DNA of 64,000 nt from Staphylococcus lloydii (GCF_015775975.1 NZ_CP064056.1:2170001-2234000), one strand, 5' to 3'; counted from the stretch's first letter, positions 1 to 9,642 are shown. Program-made: numbers and translations. Notes: generated from the letters alone by a model not told the origin.

Positions 1-480
1 GGTAGAATTATGCCACATTTCAGCATTATGTTGTGCTAAAAATTCTCTTAAGACTTTTTTATTTTCGTCACCAATTTGATCAACAACAATTTGTCGCTTC
101 ATTGATTTATCCATCATGTTAACGTGTTCGGGCATACTCTTATACCCACGTCTAATCTTTTTGTTAACCATTAAATAACAAGCTGTTACACCAGCATAAT
201 AAGGTCCATTTTCGCCACGTTCAGTCGTAACCCAACATAACCAATATTCTTTAGCACCTTCAACATTTACTGTATCTTTTTCTTTGATCCATTTTACGCC
301 TTTTTCTACGCTAGCGCGTGCGTGCATACCGCCAATATCAATAAATGCCTCTTTGTTTTCTACATCTATAAATACTGGCGCGATATTATCTAAACTAATG
401 GAACCAATGTTTGTTCCTTTATGCCCATCTAGTGGATCATTTTTTATAATATTAAATTTAAAGCCGTTATTTTCAGCCAC
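1..480 (-). CDS. YwhD family protein (3' end beyond window)
   Basis: The reading frame starts with GTG six to seven bases after a GGAGGTG Shine-Dalgarno and stays open to the window edge, so the C-terminus is missing. The N-terminus begins VAENNGFKFNIIKND and continues with a conserved GTNIGSISLDNIAPV stretch and an FIDIGGMHARASVEKG segment, which I recognise as the YwhD family of Bacillus and Staphylococcus. No catalytic role is established for this family as far as I know. It lies upstream, in the same direction, of nothing else visible here. The family call is fairly sure; the function is unknown. Confidence 0.75.
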   Translation of the reverse strand, partial: MAENNGFKFNIIKNDPLDGHKGTNIGSISLDNIAPVFIDVENKEAFIDIGGMHARASVEKGVKWIKEKDTVNVEGAKEYWLCWVTTERGENGPYYAGVTACYLMVNKKIRRGYKSMPEHVNMMDKSMKRQIVVDQIGDENKKVLREFLAQHNAEMWHNST

Positions 481-554
481 TAAGTGTGCACCTCCAATAT
501 TTATCTTTATCACTTATAACAATCTTAAAATATATCATTATACATAACAATATT

Positions 555-1853
555 TTAGTTTAATTCGTTTAAAATACTTATAATGGCGTTGCGTACATTA
601 TCATCTGTAACATCGCTAATTAATTCTTTCGGATAATATAGTTTATAGTCTTCCCTATTAATCCCAGTAATGCTAGAAATAACCAAGGATTCATTACTTA
701 TCTCTCTAATTGTGCCATTTCTTCTAAGCAAGTGTATCGGTTGTCGATTAGAACCTGGACGATCATAATCATAAGGCAAATCAGTAAATGACTCACTAAC
801 GAAGTAATAATTTGGATCTATACCTGCTTGGACAAATAAATCAGTCAGTTCCGTAATTGTAATAATTGAACCGTCAAATGGCATGTATTTAAATAAGTCT
901 CTGTTAATAAACCTACGTGCTAAATCACTTAAAATAGCATCGTCTTCATTTACCCACGCTTTTAAATAATATTGCACTACCACTTCATCCAAATCTATAT
1001 ACTGTGCGATAGTTACCGTCTCCTCAAAGAATGGGATGAAGTCGGTCGGGTACATTTTAAACTGATACCCTTCATTGTAAAGTTGTTTAGCGCGTTTCAG
1101 ACAGTTATTTAATAACACTTCTCCCCCTCTACTTACGGGATGGAAATATATTTGCCAATACATTTGATAACGACTCATGATAAAGTTTTCTACAGCGTGC
1201 ATACCGCTCTCTTTAATTAATACTTCATCTTTAGACGGACGCATTAGTCTCAAAATACGTTCCATATCAAATTGACCGTAAGATACGCCTGTAAAATAGG
1301 CATCTCTTTGTAAATAGTCCATTCTATCGGCATCAATTTGTGATGATATCATTGAAATGACTAACTTATTGTCATGTGTTTTATTTATTACATCTGCCAC
1401 TTCTTGTGGAAACGTTGGAGAAACACGTGAAAGCACTTCATTCACTTCAGTAGGGCCTGTAATAATAGCTTGAGTAAAAACTTCATGATCTGTATTAAAT
1501 ATCTTTTCAAAACTATGAGAAAACGGACCATGACCTAAATCGTGCAACAATGCTGCACACAAAGCTAAAGGCGCATCCTTATCATCCCACGCCTCTCTAC
1601 CAGAAAATGATTCATCTATGAGTCGACGTACGATTTCATATACACCCAACGAGTGGCCAAAACGGCTATGCTCTGCAGTGTGAAATGATAGATATAAGGT
1701 TCCCAATTGTTTAATTCTTCTCAAGCGTTGAAACTCTTTAGTTTTAATCAAATCCCAAATGATTTGATTTTTGACATGAATATATCTATGAATAGGGTCT
1801 TTGAACACTTTTTCTTCTGGTAATTGTTGTGAAGCATATGTTGAATAAGTCAA
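555..1853 (-). CDS. HD-domain phosphohydrolase (YwfO-like)
   Basis: This is a predicted metal-dependent nucleotide phosphohydrolase of 432 residues. The HD signature is clear: His62 and His67 in the AEHSRFGHSLGVY segment, the HD pair in ALLHDLGHGPFSHS (about 102-114) and an SQIDADRMDYLQRD motif about 80 residues later. This arrangement matches the dNTPase/SamHD1-like staphylococcal YwfO relatives. I chose the TTG start because AGGAGG lies six bases before it and the family N-terminus is MTYSTYAS; a GTG six codons upstream would sit on the ribosome site. The substrate is not evident from sequence. It sits nine bases from the gene that follows it upstream, a GNAT enzyme, in the same direction. 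Confidence 0.88.
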   Translation of the reverse strand: MTYSTYASQQLPEEKVFKDPIHRYIHVKNQIIWDLIKTKEFQRLRRIKQLGTLYLSFHTAEHSRFGHSLGVYEIVRRLIDESFSGREAWDDKDAPLALCAALLHDLGHGPFSHSFEKIFNTDHEVFTQAIITGPTEVNEVLSRVSPTFPQEVADVINKTHDNKLVISMISSQIDADRMDYLQRDAYFTGVSYGQFDMERILRLMRPSKDEVLIKESGMHAVENFIMSRYQMYWQIYFHPVSRGGEVLLNNCLKRAKQLYNEGYQFKMYPTDFIPFFEETVTIAQYIDLDEVVVQYYLKAWVNEDDAILSDLARRFINRDLFKYMPFDGSIITITELTDLFVQAGIDPNYYFVSESFTDLPYDYDRPGSNRQPIHLLRRNGTIREISNESLVISSITGINREDYKLYYPKELISDVTDDNVRNAIISILNELN

Positions 1854-1879
1854 ATTTGTCCTCCTGTTCACTCACAATG

Positions 1880-2359
1880 TTAATTTAACGTTTTATACAT
1901 AAGCGCTAAATTCATCGTTTCACCATACATAACATGATTATAAGAGCGCAAAATTTCAAACCCTTTATTTTTATAGAAATTTACTGCTTCTTCATTTTGA
2001 TTATCGACTTCAAGATAAACCTCGTTATACTGGCCTTTAAATTGGGCTAATCCTTGATCTAATAACTCAGAACCATAACCATGGTGTTGTGAAACTGGTG
2101 TTACGTAATGTGCTGATAAATAAAGTTCTTTCCCATAAATAAAATTAGCAAAGCCAATAATTTCATTATCCGCTTCGACCACAAGGAAAAGTTGTTCTTG
2201 CAATCTTTTAATTAAATGTTGTTCGTTATATGAAGCAGCTAACAATTCATTTACTGTTGTAGCTGCATATATGTTTAAATATGTGTTATACCAAGCTTTT
2301 GTTGCGACATCTCTGATGCCTAAAACATCATTTGGCGTTGCCTTTCTAACTGTATACAT
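1880..2359 (-). CDS. GNAT family N-acetyltransferase
   Basis: A 159-residue acetyl-CoA-dependent acetyltransferase. It has the GNAT fold order: an N-terminal TPNDVLGIRDVA helix, a central beta strand ending in YLSAHYVTPVSQHHGYGS (the acetyl-CoA pyrophosphate loop, with QHHGYGS in place of Q/RxxGxG/A), then an EVYLEVDNQNEEAVNFYKNKGFE motif typical of the C-terminal half. The length is usual for the family. GGGGGAC precedes the ATG. The acceptor cannot be inferred. It probably shares a transcript with the HD phosphohydrolase immediately downstream. Confidence 0.85.
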   Translation of the reverse strand: MYTVRKATPNDVLGIRDVATKAWYNTYLNIYAATTVNELLAASYNEQHLIKRLQEQLFLVVEADNEIIGFANFIYGKELYLSAHYVTPVSQHHGYGSELLDQGLAQFKGQYNEVYLEVDNQNEEAVNFYKNKGFEILRSYNHVMYGETMNLALMYKTLN

Positions 2360-2575
2360 GTTGCTGTCCCCCTATGAGATATAGGCTAATAATGTATTTA
2401 TTATAACATAATTCTAATATGCAAAATATAATATTCAATTAAACTATTGTTGTAACAGTCTATTAATGACGATTAAATCCCTTCTGTTTCCATATCATTA
2501 ATAACACGGTTTAATTTTATGTCATCTTGCTACGATATTCTACTTAAATAAGCATTGATAATTTTTAAAATAAAA

Positions 2576-2616
2576 ACTCGGTTCAACTATGACATACTTT
2601 ATGTATTGAACCGAGT
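2576..2616 (-). terminator. Rho-independent terminator of the oxidoreductase operon
   Basis: Eleven-base perfect arms (ACTCGGTTCAA and TTGAACCGAGT) are separated by an AT-rich loop. On the minus strand they are followed by TTTTTATTTT, as expected downstream of the FMN reductase gene. Confidence 0.85.
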
Positions 2617-2657
2617 GTGTATAACATATTTATATGATGATTGTTATGAGCGTTACC

Positions 2658-3194
2658 TTATTCTAAAGTTTCTTGCCATTCTCTAGCACGATTTAATGCA
2701 TAAGAATCTTTCGTAATATCACCGGGTCTTTCAGCTGTGCCTATGATATAGCCATTTAACTGGCCACCTAGAAACTCTAAAGCGTATTTCATTTGAGAAA
2801 TACATGGTTTAGCTTTTACTTTAGGGAAATCTCCACCTACTAATATTAATCTAAAATCTTTGGCAGCCATTTGTTCTTTAAAATCTGCATAACGTTTGTC
2901 TACTAACGTTTCAGACCAATGATCAATAAATGCTTTCATTGATGCAGATACACTATACCAATACACCGGTGACGCGAAAATGACTGTGTCACTAGCTAAC
3001 ACTTTATCGATAATTTTTTGATAATCGTCTTGATAACTTTCAATTGAGCCTGCTTCATGTCTCATATCTCTTACTGGATTAAGTCGATATTGTGTTAAAT
3101 CAATCCATTCATAGTCATGTCCTTCTAAAGCAAATTGAGCTAGTTGGGCAGTATTGCCTTCTGGTCTACTACCTCCAAACAAAACTGTAATCAT
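2658..3194 (-). CDS. NAD(P)H-dependent FMN reductase / flavodoxin-fold oxidoreductase
   Basis: A 178-residue flavodoxin-fold protein. It starts MITVLFGGSRPEGNTAQLA, the FMN-phosphate loop of the NADPH-dependent FMN reductase family, and has a central FASPVYWYSVSASMKAFIDHWSE stretch that lines the flavin site. The LVGGDFPK and GTAERPGD segments are usual in this group. It follows the aldo/keto reductase gene with a 17-base gap and ends at a strong terminator, so the two are probably one operon with a redox or detoxification role. The physiological electron acceptor is unknown. Confidence 0.85.
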   Translation of the reverse strand: MITVLFGGSRPEGNTAQLAQFALEGHDYEWIDLTQYRLNPVRDMRHEAGSIESYQDDYQKIIDKVLASDTVIFASPVYWYSVSASMKAFIDHWSETLVDKRYADFKEQMAAKDFRLILVGGDFPKVKAKPCISQMKYALEFLGGQLNGYIIGTAERPGDITKDSYALNRAREWQETLE

Positions 3195-3211
3195 AATATA
3201 CTCCTTTGTTT

Positions 3212-4150
3212 TTATTTATTTACAGGGAATAATTCTTCAATTTGTTCAATTTCGTCATCTGTTAATTTCACCTCTACGGCTGTTAAATTATCTACTACTT
3301 GGTTTGGCTTTTTAGCACCTGGTATAACGACATCAAGAGATGGCTTAGTTAAATAATATGCTAAGACAATATGTGCCACATCAACATTATGATTATCCGC
3401 AATGCCACGTAGTTTATCTACTTTAGCTAAATTCTCTTTGAATTTTTCACCTTGGAACTCTGGATTTTTAGCTCTCAAATCATCAAATTGTGAGTTTTCG
3501 TTATATTTACCTGCCAGTAACCCAGAAACGAGTGGGAAATATGGAATGAAAGTAATATTATTCTCTGCAGTATATTTTAATATATCTTCATTTTCTCTAT
3601 TTAGTAAATTATATTCAAGTTGCACAACATCTACGTCATTATTTTTATTTGCTTCTTTTAGTTGCGCTAATGTGAAGTTTGAAACACCTATCGCTTTAAT
3701 TTTGCCTTCGTCTTTTAATTCTTTTAACGCTGCAACAGCTTCATCTTTAGGTGTATCATCATCTGGAAAATGAATGTAATATAAATCAATATAGTCTAAT
3801 TGCAAGCGCTCAAGACTATTCAAGACTTGTTCTTTTAAAAATTCAGGTTTATTTGAAAAATGTACGTTTTGATCAGCGTCAAAATAGTGCGCACCTTTAG
3901 TAGCAATCGCAAATTCTTCTCTTGGAAACTCTTTAACTGCTTCGCCGACTAATTCTTCTGAACGTTCCGGACCATAAATATAAGCAGTATCTAATAAATT
4001 AATGCCATTTCTAATGGCTGTACGTACAACTTCCTTACCTTGTTCTTCATCTAAATCTTTATATAAATTGTGACCACCTACAGCGTTAGTGCCAAGTGCT
4101 ATAGGGAATACCTTTACGTCTGATTTACCTAATGTAATTTTGTTGACCAT
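3212..4150 (-). CDS. Aldo/keto reductase
   Basis: A 312-residue (beta/alpha)8 NADPH-dependent aldehyde or ketone reductase. The catalytic tetrad is visible: Asp54 and Tyr59 (LLDTAYIYG), Lys85 (ATKGAHYF) and His127 (YYIHFPDDD). Later motifs [10 protein letters not shown] and the C-terminal [11 protein letters not shown], which binds the coenzyme phosphate, also fit. It is the first gene of a pair with the FMN reductase. The upstream gap carries the DUF1450 gene's terminator and then this operon's promoter. The substrate is not evident from the sequence. Confidence 0.9.
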   Translation of the reverse strand: MVNKITLGKSDVKVFPIALGTNAVGGHNLYKDLDEEQGKEVVRTAIRNGINLLDTAYIYGPERSEELVGEAVKEFPREEFAIATKGAHYFDADQNVHFSNKPEFLKEQVLNSLERLQLDYIDLYYIHFPDDDTPKDEAVAALKELKDEGKIKAIGVSNFTLAQLKEANKNNDVDVVQLEYNLLNRENEDILKYTAENNITFIPYFPLVSGLLAGKYNENSQFDDLRAKNPEFQGEKFKENLAKVDKLRGIADNHNVDVAHIVLAYYLTKPSLDVVIPGAKKPNQVVDNLTAVEVKLTDDEIEQIEELFPVNK

Positions 4151-4232
4151 TGATAGACATCTCCTTTTAGAAGTATTATTACCTATTCTAACTAAATATA
4201 ATCAAGAAAAATAATAAGATGCCCACAAAAAA

Positions 4233-4263
4233 ATCGTTACAACAAATTTAATGTTGCAACGAT
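4233..4263 (-). terminator. Terminator of the DUF1450 gene
   Basis: A hairpin ATCGTTnCAACA / TGTTGCAACGAT is followed on the minus strand by a run of seven T, just after the DUF1450 stop codon. Confidence 0.85.
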
Positions 4264-4266
4264 ACG

Positions 4267-4617
4267 CTAATTATTTTGATTCTTACGTTGAGCAAGTTTT
4301 TCTTTTAACTTGCGGTCTTGTTCTTCTTTACGTCTTTTACGTTCTTCATTACGTTTTCTAAGCCTTTCCTCTTCTTCAGGGTCTCTAGGCTTTTCCAATT
4401 GTTTTTGTACTTTCTCTATTAATTCATCTTCTGTTAATGCTGCGATGGGACGGTTATTGACGAAAGCAAAAGTTTTGCGACGACCTGGGCCACAATAAGA
4501 TTGGCAGCCTACTTCAATTTTGGCATTTGCATCTAATTTCGTTAATTTTTTAGTTAACGTTTTACAATTGACCGCTTGGCAATCATCACAAATTAAAAAC
4601 TTATTTTGCACCTTCAA
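4267..4617 (-). CDS. DUF1450 family protein with charged C-terminal tail
   Basis: A 116-residue protein. Residues 1-72 match DUF1450 (YuzB-like), with the conserved block [20 protein letters not shown] followed by an [12 protein letters not shown] helix. Cys residues at CDDCQAVNC and CQSYC could bind a metal or an iron-sulfur centre, but this is not shown. Residues 75-116 form a highly charged Glu/Arg/Lys-rich coiled-coil-like tail ([21 protein letters not shown]) that exceeds the usual YuzB length and looks like a staphylococcal extension. AGGAGG precedes the start. Function unknown. Confidence 0.8.
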   Translation of the reverse strand: MKVQNKFLICDDCQAVNCKTLTKKLTKLDANAKIEVGCQSYCGPGRRKTFAFVNNRPIAALTEDELIEKVQKQLEKPRDPEEEERLRKRNEERKRRKEEQDRKLKEKLAQRKNQNN

Positions 4618-4738
4618 TACCTCCTACCAAAAATATGACTTATTTGTAATTTATCGATTTTAACTTTATTTATTGTACTCTATTTGACCATAATTTCAAG
4701 TTTTAATTATGGAGAATCCGTTTATAAAATATAAATAA

Positions 4739-4768
4739 ATCGACCGTCTTAATTTTAAGATGGTCGAT
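4739..4768 (-). terminator. Terminator of the ThuA/Gfo-Idh operon
   Basis: Arms ATCGACCGTCTTAA / TTAAGATGGTCGAT are followed on the minus strand by TTTATTTAT, downstream of the last gene of the operon. Confidence 0.75.
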
Positions 4769-4790
4769 TGGATTATTATAGTCATTATGA

Positions 4791-5759
4791 TTAAGTCCAC
4801 CATAAATCCGGTGCTGGCTCTTCGATGTTTACGCTATTTAAATTCGTCACTGCTTTTTGGAATCCTTCTTCAATAGACATAATAGGATCTTCATGCTCGA
4901 TACTAACAACATAATCATAACCATACATACGTAAAGCACTAATGATATCGCCCCATAAGTTTGGTGCATGACCATAGCCTACAGTTCTAAAAGTCCAAGC
5001 ACGTGTTTTCACTTCACTATAAGGTTGCATGTCTGTTAAACCGTACATGTTCACATTCTCTTGGTCAATATACGTATCTTTCGCATGAAAATGATGGATT
5101 GCATTTTCCTTACCTAAAATTTTTATTGCTGCAATAGGGTCAATACCTTGCCACCATAAATGACTAGGATCTAAATTGGCACCTAATGCATCATTAGTAG
5201 CTTCTCTAAGTTTTAATAGCGTATAAGGTGTATGAACTAAAAAACCAGCATGCAATTCAATACCAATTTTCACACCATGTTCCTTTGCGTATTGAGCCGC
5301 TTCTTTCCAATAAGGAATTAACTTTTCTTCCCATTGCCATTTCAATATTTCAGAATACTCCGTTGGCCATGGCGTCACTGGCCAGTTTGGGTATTCAGCT
5401 TTTTCATCTGAACCAGCAACGCCAGAAAATGTATTTACCACTGGGATATCTAGTAAAGAGGCTAATTTCACGGTTTTCTTGAATGTTTCTTGTGCCTGTT
5501 TTGCTTGTGCCTTATTTGGTGAAATTGGATTATCATGACAACTTAAAGCACTTATTGTCAATCCGCGTTGATGAATTTTATCGCTGAATTGTTGTCTTAG
5601 CTTTTCATCTTCTATTAATGCTTCAACATCACAAAAATCATTTCCTGGGTTACCACCTGTTCCAATTTCGACTGCTTTCACACCTGCTTCGGCAACATGA
5701 TCTAGCATTTCTTCAAAGTTTTTATCTTGAAACAATACTGTAAAAACGCCAATTTTCAT
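4791..5759 (-). CDS. Sugar phosphate isomerase/epimerase family protein (TIM barrel)
   Basis: A 322-residue xylose-isomerase-like TIM barrel. The start MKIGVFTVLFQDKNFEEMLDHVAEAGVKAVEIGTGG is the usual first beta-alpha unit. Metal-ligand segments are visible: GIELHAGF (Glu), NLDPSHLWWQG (Asp, His), HHFHAKDTY (His) and VSIEHEDP (Glu). It is the last gene of a four-gene operon with two Gfo/Idh/MocA dehydrogenases and ThuA. In such clusters members of this fold act as isomerases, or as lyases of 3-keto-sugars. That role is inferred from context; the substrate is unknown. Confidence 0.85.
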   Translation of the reverse strand: MKIGVFTVLFQDKNFEEMLDHVAEAGVKAVEIGTGGNPGNDFCDVEALIEDEKLRQQFSDKIHQRGLTISALSCHDNPISPNKAQAKQAQETFKKTVKLASLLDIPVVNTFSGVAGSDEKAEYPNWPVTPWPTEYSEILKWQWEEKLIPYWKEAAQYAKEHGVKIGIELHAGFLVHTPYTLLKLREATNDALGANLDPSHLWWQGIDPIAAIKILGKENAIHHFHAKDTYIDQENVNMYGLTDMQPYSEVKTRAWTFRTVGYGHAPNLWGDIISALRMYGYDYVVSIEHEDPIMSIEEGFQKAVTNLNSVNIEEPAPDLWWT

Positions 5760-5779
5760 GATAATTCCTCCTTACAAAA

Positions 5780-6823
5780 TTATTTATTTAAATTTATAGC
5801 TTCGCCTCGTCTATCACTTTGATAAATCGCTTCAATAATAGTATTCACTCTTAAAGCTTCTTCCGGTTGAACAATTAATTGTTCATTTCCTAAGCAACTA
5901 TTGATGAAATTTAACGCTTGTCTTCGTGCAGCAACTTGTTCATTATGTTCAGCATCTGCAGTTTCAGTAACGAAAGTGCCATATTTTGGGGCATAAGTTT
6001 CGAAAGGATAAACATTCAAGCCGCCATCGACACCTGAAATACTAATATGCATTTTATCTTCTTTGATATTTGCCGACCATGAACATTCGAATTGCATAGA
6101 GGAACCGTCATCGAATGTTATAAAACTCGTCACATGATCATCTACATCAAATGTTTGGTGATTTATGTCGCCCCACTCGTTTAATTGATTAGGTATTTTA
6201 CTTAGTTTGTTATATGTTTTGCCTAAGACATTGACTGGATGAACTTCTCCTAGCAACCATAATGCTAAGTCTAAATAGTGACAGCCATAATCAATCAAAC
6301 TACCGCCACCTTGTAATGACTTATTAGTAAAAACACCCCAGCCAGGTACTTTTCTCCGACGTAATGCTTGCACTCTAATGACTAACGCTTCACCAACAAC
6401 ACTGTCATCTATTGCTAACTTAGATCTAATCGCAGCATCAGTAAATCGATAATGGTAGCCAATAGCTAACAACTTATCGGCTTGTTTAGCTGCCTGTATC
6501 ATTTGTTGGCATTCATCTACTTGCATAGCCATCGGTTTTTCACAAAATACATGAACGCCTGCCTTTAATGCACTAACACTTATGTCACAATGGAATTTAT
6601 TTGGTGTACAAATTGTAACTGCATCAACGTCATCAAACATTTGTTCATAATTTTCATAAACTTTAGGAACATTAAATTTACGCGCTACAGTTTGTGCTAA
6701 TTCATAATTAATATCTTGCAGGCCAATAATTTCTACCTGTTCTTCTAATTCTTTGAATGTTGGGATATGTCTACCTTGTGCAATACCACCTACGCCAATA
6801 ATCCCCATTTTCAATTTTTTCAT
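5780..6823 (-). CDS. Gfo/Idh/MocA family oxidoreductase (operon gene 3)
   Basis: A 347-residue NAD(P)-dependent sugar dehydrogenase. The N-terminal Rossmann domain begins KMGIIGVGGIAQGRHIP. The catalytic EKP motif is at 95-97 (FCEKPMAM), and the second-domain motif DYGCHYLDLALW (about 178-189) supplies the usual Asp, His and Asp. Its start codon overlaps the ThuA stop by one base, so the two are likely translationally coupled. It shares its general sequence with the other dehydrogenase of the operon, which suggests duplication with divergence. Exact sugar and cofactor specificity cannot be read from the sequence. Confidence 0.88.
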   Translation of the reverse strand: MKKLKMGIIGVGGIAQGRHIPTFKELEEQVEIIGLQDINYELAQTVARKFNVPKVYENYEQMFDDVDAVTICTPNKFHCDISVSALKAGVHVFCEKPMAMQVDECQQMIQAAKQADKLLAIGYHYRFTDAAIRSKLAIDDSVVGEALVIRVQALRRRKVPGWGVFTNKSLQGGGSLIDYGCHYLDLALWLLGEVHPVNVLGKTYNKLSKIPNQLNEWGDINHQTFDVDDHVTSFITFDDGSSMQFECSWSANIKEDKMHISISGVDGGLNVYPFETYAPKYGTFVTETADAEHNEQVAARRQALNFINSCLGNEQLIVQPEEALRVNTIIEAIYQSDRRGEAINLNK

Positions 6824-7554
6824 TAAGCTTTATCTCCATGTTTTGGTTTAATCACTTCTAATGGTTGCGCGTTACCATATTGATGTTTAGGTGTTTGTGT
6901 ATTTTGCGCCCACTTTACACCATTACGAATGACTTGTTGAATTTGCTCATTATAATATGTTGGGTAAGATTCATGCCCGGGTCTGAAATAAAATATTTTC
7001 CCATTGCCACGCTTAAATGTAGCACCACTTCTGAACACTTCTCCACCTTCAAACCAACTAATAAATACCGTTTCATCTGGAGCTGGAATATCGAAATGTT
7101 CACCATACATTTCTTCTTTTTCCAATTCGATATAAGAAGGAATATTAGAAGCAATTGGATGCGTTGGATCTACAACCCAAAGTCGCTCTTTTTCGTCTGC
7201 TTCTCTCCATTTCAAGTCACAGGATGTTCCCATCAAACTCTTGAAAATTTTAGAAAAATGACCAGAATGTAGCACTATCAGCCCCATGCCGTCTAAGACA
7301 CGTTGATGTACGCACGCAACAATGTCATCATTCACTTCATCATGAGCCTTATGTCCCCACCAAACTAACACATCTGTTTGAGCTAAAACTGCTTCAGTCA
7401 AACCATGTTCTGGTTCATCAAGCGTCGCTGTTGTAACATCATGTTCTGTAGATAAAAAGCGGGCAATCGTTTCATGTATACCTTGAGGATAAACCGCTCT
7501 AACTTGTTCATTTTCTTGTTCATGTCTAAATTCATTCCATACAGTAATATTCAC
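6823..7554 (-). CDS. ThuA domain protein (trehalose-utilisation family)
   Basis: A 243-residue glutamine-amidotransferase-like fold of the ThuA family. Visible blocks are [11 protein letters not shown] (about 63-73), [19 protein letters not shown] and the C-terminal [18 protein letters not shown]. The Cys-His-Glu triad of amidotransferases is absent, as is normal for ThuA. In Sinorhizobium ThuA works with the dehydrogenase ThuB in trehalose-type disaccharide catabolism through 3-keto derivatives. Here it lies between two Gfo/Idh dehydrogenases, which supports the same type of pathway by inference. Confidence 0.87.
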   Translation of the reverse strand: MNITVWNEFRHEQENEQVRAVYPQGIHETIARFLSTEHDVTTATLDEPEHGLTEAVLAQTDVLVWWGHKAHDEVNDDIVACVHQRVLDGMGLIVLHSGHFSKIFKSLMGTSCDLKWREADEKERLWVVDPTHPIASNIPSYIELEKEEMYGEHFDIPAPDETVFISWFEGGEVFRSGATFKRGNGKIFYFRPGHESYPTYYNEQIQQVIRNGVKWAQNTQTPKHQYGNAQPLEVIKPKHGDKA

Positions 7555-7575
7555 ACTACATAGCCCCTTTTCGAA

Positions 7576-8652
7576 TTAATTAAAATAAACTGCCTTACCT
7601 GTACGTGCTGATTCATAAATCGCTTCCAAAATCTGAGTAACGACCATTGCCTCCTGTGGTTTAACGACTGGTTCGGTATCATTTATTATGCTATCAATCC
7701 AAGATCGCGCTTCTATTTCCGCTTCATCTTCTTCCTCGCCATCATAAAACGCAACACCTTTGTTATCTAATTCAACCTTCGTCGTATATAACTTACTAAA
7801 ATCTTCACCATTAAGACGCAAACCATCTTTCATATCAGCACCACCTTCAGTACCTGACAAAGCACACTTTGCTTCGTCTTCATCTAATGTATTTAACGCC
7901 CAGCTTGATTCTAAAATGATCGTTGCACCATTCGTCATTTTAATATATCCAAATGCAGAATCTTCTACAGTAAAGTCTTTAGGCTCCCAAGAACCCCAAG
8001 CATTAGCTGCATTTTCTTTTTTTCCTAACTTGTGGAAAGTTGAACCCATTACAGACTCTGGCTTGTAATTATTCATCATCCATAATGTTAAATCTAGCGC
8101 ATGTGTCCCAATATCTATAAGTGGCCCACCGCCTTGTTTTTCTTCATCAAGGAATACACCCCAAGTTGGTACAGCCCTTCTACGAATTGCTTGTGCTTTA
8201 CCAAAATAAATATCTCCTAAGTCTCCACGTTGTGTAACTTTATGTAGGTATTGACTATCTGAACGAAATCTATTTTGATAACCAATCGTTAATTTTTTAT
8301 TATTACGCTCGGCTGCAGCAATCATTTCTTGTGCTTCTGACGTAGACTTAGCCATAGGTTTCTCACACATTACATGCTTACCAGCATTTAGCGCGGCGAC
8401 GGTAATCTCTTTGTGTGATATATTTGGCGTACATACATGTACTACATCAATATCGTCATTTTCTAATAATTCAGTGTAATCTTTATATACACTCGCATCT
8501 TTAACACCATATTCAGAGGCCGCTAGTTGCGCCTTATCTATCTCGACATCACAAAAACCAATTAACTTTACTGCTTCAATCTTGTCCAGACTCGGCAAAT
8601 GTTTTCCGTTTGCGATACCACCACAACCTATAATTCCTACGTTTAATGTCAT
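7576..8652 (-). CDS. Gfo/Idh/MocA family oxidoreductase (operon gene 1)
   Basis: A 358-residue dehydrogenase and the first gene of the ThuA operon. Rossmann motif NVGIIGCGGIANGKHLP, EKP at 97-99 (VMCEKPMAK) and DIGTHALDLTLW give the complete family signature. A GGAGG-type ribosome site precedes the ATG, and a near-consensus cre site lies about 26 bases upstream of the start. It resembles the second dehydrogenase of the operon (shared RRRAVP/RRRKVP and WGVF segments) but is not a recent copy. It likely oxidises a sugar or glycoside ring carbon; the substrate is unknown. Confidence 0.88.
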   Translation of the reverse strand: MTLNVGIIGCGGIANGKHLPSLDKIEAVKLIGFCDVEIDKAQLAASEYGVKDASVYKDYTELLENDDIDVVHVCTPNISHKEITVAALNAGKHVMCEKPMAKSTSEAQEMIAAAERNNKKLTIGYQNRFRSDSQYLHKVTQRGDLGDIYFGKAQAIRRRAVPTWGVFLDEEKQGGGPLIDIGTHALDLTLWMMNNYKPESVMGSTFHKLGKKENAANAWGSWEPKDFTVEDSAFGYIKMTNGATIILESSWALNTLDEDEAKCALSGTEGGADMKDGLRLNGEDFSKLYTTKVELDNKGVAFYDGEEEDEAEIEARSWIDSIINDTEPVVKPQEAMVVTQILEAIYESARTGKAVYFN

Positions 8653-8677
8653 CGTGCTTCATCCTCCTACACCATTT

Positions 8678-8693
8678 TAGAAAGCGTTTACAT
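8678..8693. promoter_or_regulatory. cre-like CcpA site before the ThuA operon
   Basis: TAGAAAGCGTTTACAT matches the catabolite-responsive element consensus WTGNAARCGNWWWCAW with a single mismatch. It lies just upstream of the first gene of the operon, which suggests repression by CcpA when preferred sugars are present. Confidence 0.75.
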
Positions 8694-8870
8694 TTAATGA
8701 TAAATAAAAAAGACTTACTTTTATGTGTATTTAAATTCTATTTTATAATTACATCGTAATATAATTAGTTCTTATCACCAATAATTTTGACGTAATTAGA
8801 ATTTATATATTAATATTAGAATATATTTCCAAAGCATGAAAAAATTTCTATTACTAGGTGTGACAAATAA

Positions 8871-9632
8871 ATGATATTAGACCATTTGCTTAACAAGTAT
8901 TATGATGATTTGAACGACAATGATTTGCATATTATCAACATCATGCATGACAATATGTCGCAATTACCCACTATGAAAATTCAAGAGTTAAGCCAACTTA
9001 CCCATACTTCTATTTCAACAATACATAGGTTAGTGAAAAAACTGGGCTTCGAGGGCTACAGTGATTTTAAATTTTATACGAAATTAAAATCACAAGAAAA
9101 CACAAAGCAAGTTGAACAAACACATTCAATTATCGAAGATGTGCAACGTACTATCGAACATTTAGATATGCTCGATTACGATGTACTAAATACACTTATT
9201 GATGCGGCACCTTTAATTTATATTTTCGGAACTGGCATGGCACAACAAAACGTCGCTCGTGATGCACAACGACACTTATTATCAATTTCCAAAAAGGTTA
9301 TTTTGCTTAACGATGAAAATGAATTAAATATGGCGATCGACCAAATGACTCAAGATGATTTAATGTTTATTATTTCATTGTCTGGCGAAACACAAAACAT
9401 TATGCAACCCATACATATTTTAAAAGCACGTCAATTAAATTATGTTTCTATCACGACGTTACATGATAATTTTATCGCTCAAAATGCTAAATTTAATATT
9501 TACGTTAGTAGCACGCCACTACAATTCTTTAATAATATCCAATATCATAGTTTCACACCTTATTACGTCATTTTCGATTATATCGTTCGTACGTATCACA
9601 ACTATAAAATTGCACAAAAAAATAAGGATTAA
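8871..9632 (+). CDS. MurR/RpiR family transcriptional regulator
   Basis: A 253-residue regulator divergent from the ThuA operon. The N-terminal RpiR helix-turn-helix is at about 25-70 (MKIQELSQLTHTSISTIHRLVKKLGFEGYSDFK). A SIS sugar-isomerase domain follows from about 110, with IYIFGTGMAQQNVARDAQRHL and FIISLSGETQNIMQPI as the phosphosugar-binding loops. AGGTGTGAC precedes the ATG. The divergent position and the SIS domain suggest that it senses a phosphorylated sugar intermediate and controls the neighbouring operon. The ligand is unknown. Confidence 0.88.
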   Translation: MILDHLLNKYYDDLNDNDLHIINIMHDNMSQLPTMKIQELSQLTHTSISTIHRLVKKLGFEGYSDFKFYTKLKSQENTKQVEQTHSIIEDVQRTIEHLDMLDYDVLNTLIDAAPLIYIFGTGMAQQNVARDAQRHLLSISKKVILLNDENELNMAIDQMTQDDLMFIISLSGETQNIMQPIHILKARQLNYVSITTLHDNFIAQNAKFNIYVSSTPLQFFNNIQYHSFTPYYVIFDYIVRTYHNYKIAQKNKD

Positions 9633-9642
9633 ACCTTACGTT

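Noticed and set aside
284..547. Plus-strand 87-codon frame at the window start
   Set aside because: It is antisense to the YwhD-family gene and has no ribosome site or domain.
6865..7272. 135-codon plus-strand frame
   Set aside because: Antisense to the ThuA gene; composition is that of a complementary-strand shadow.
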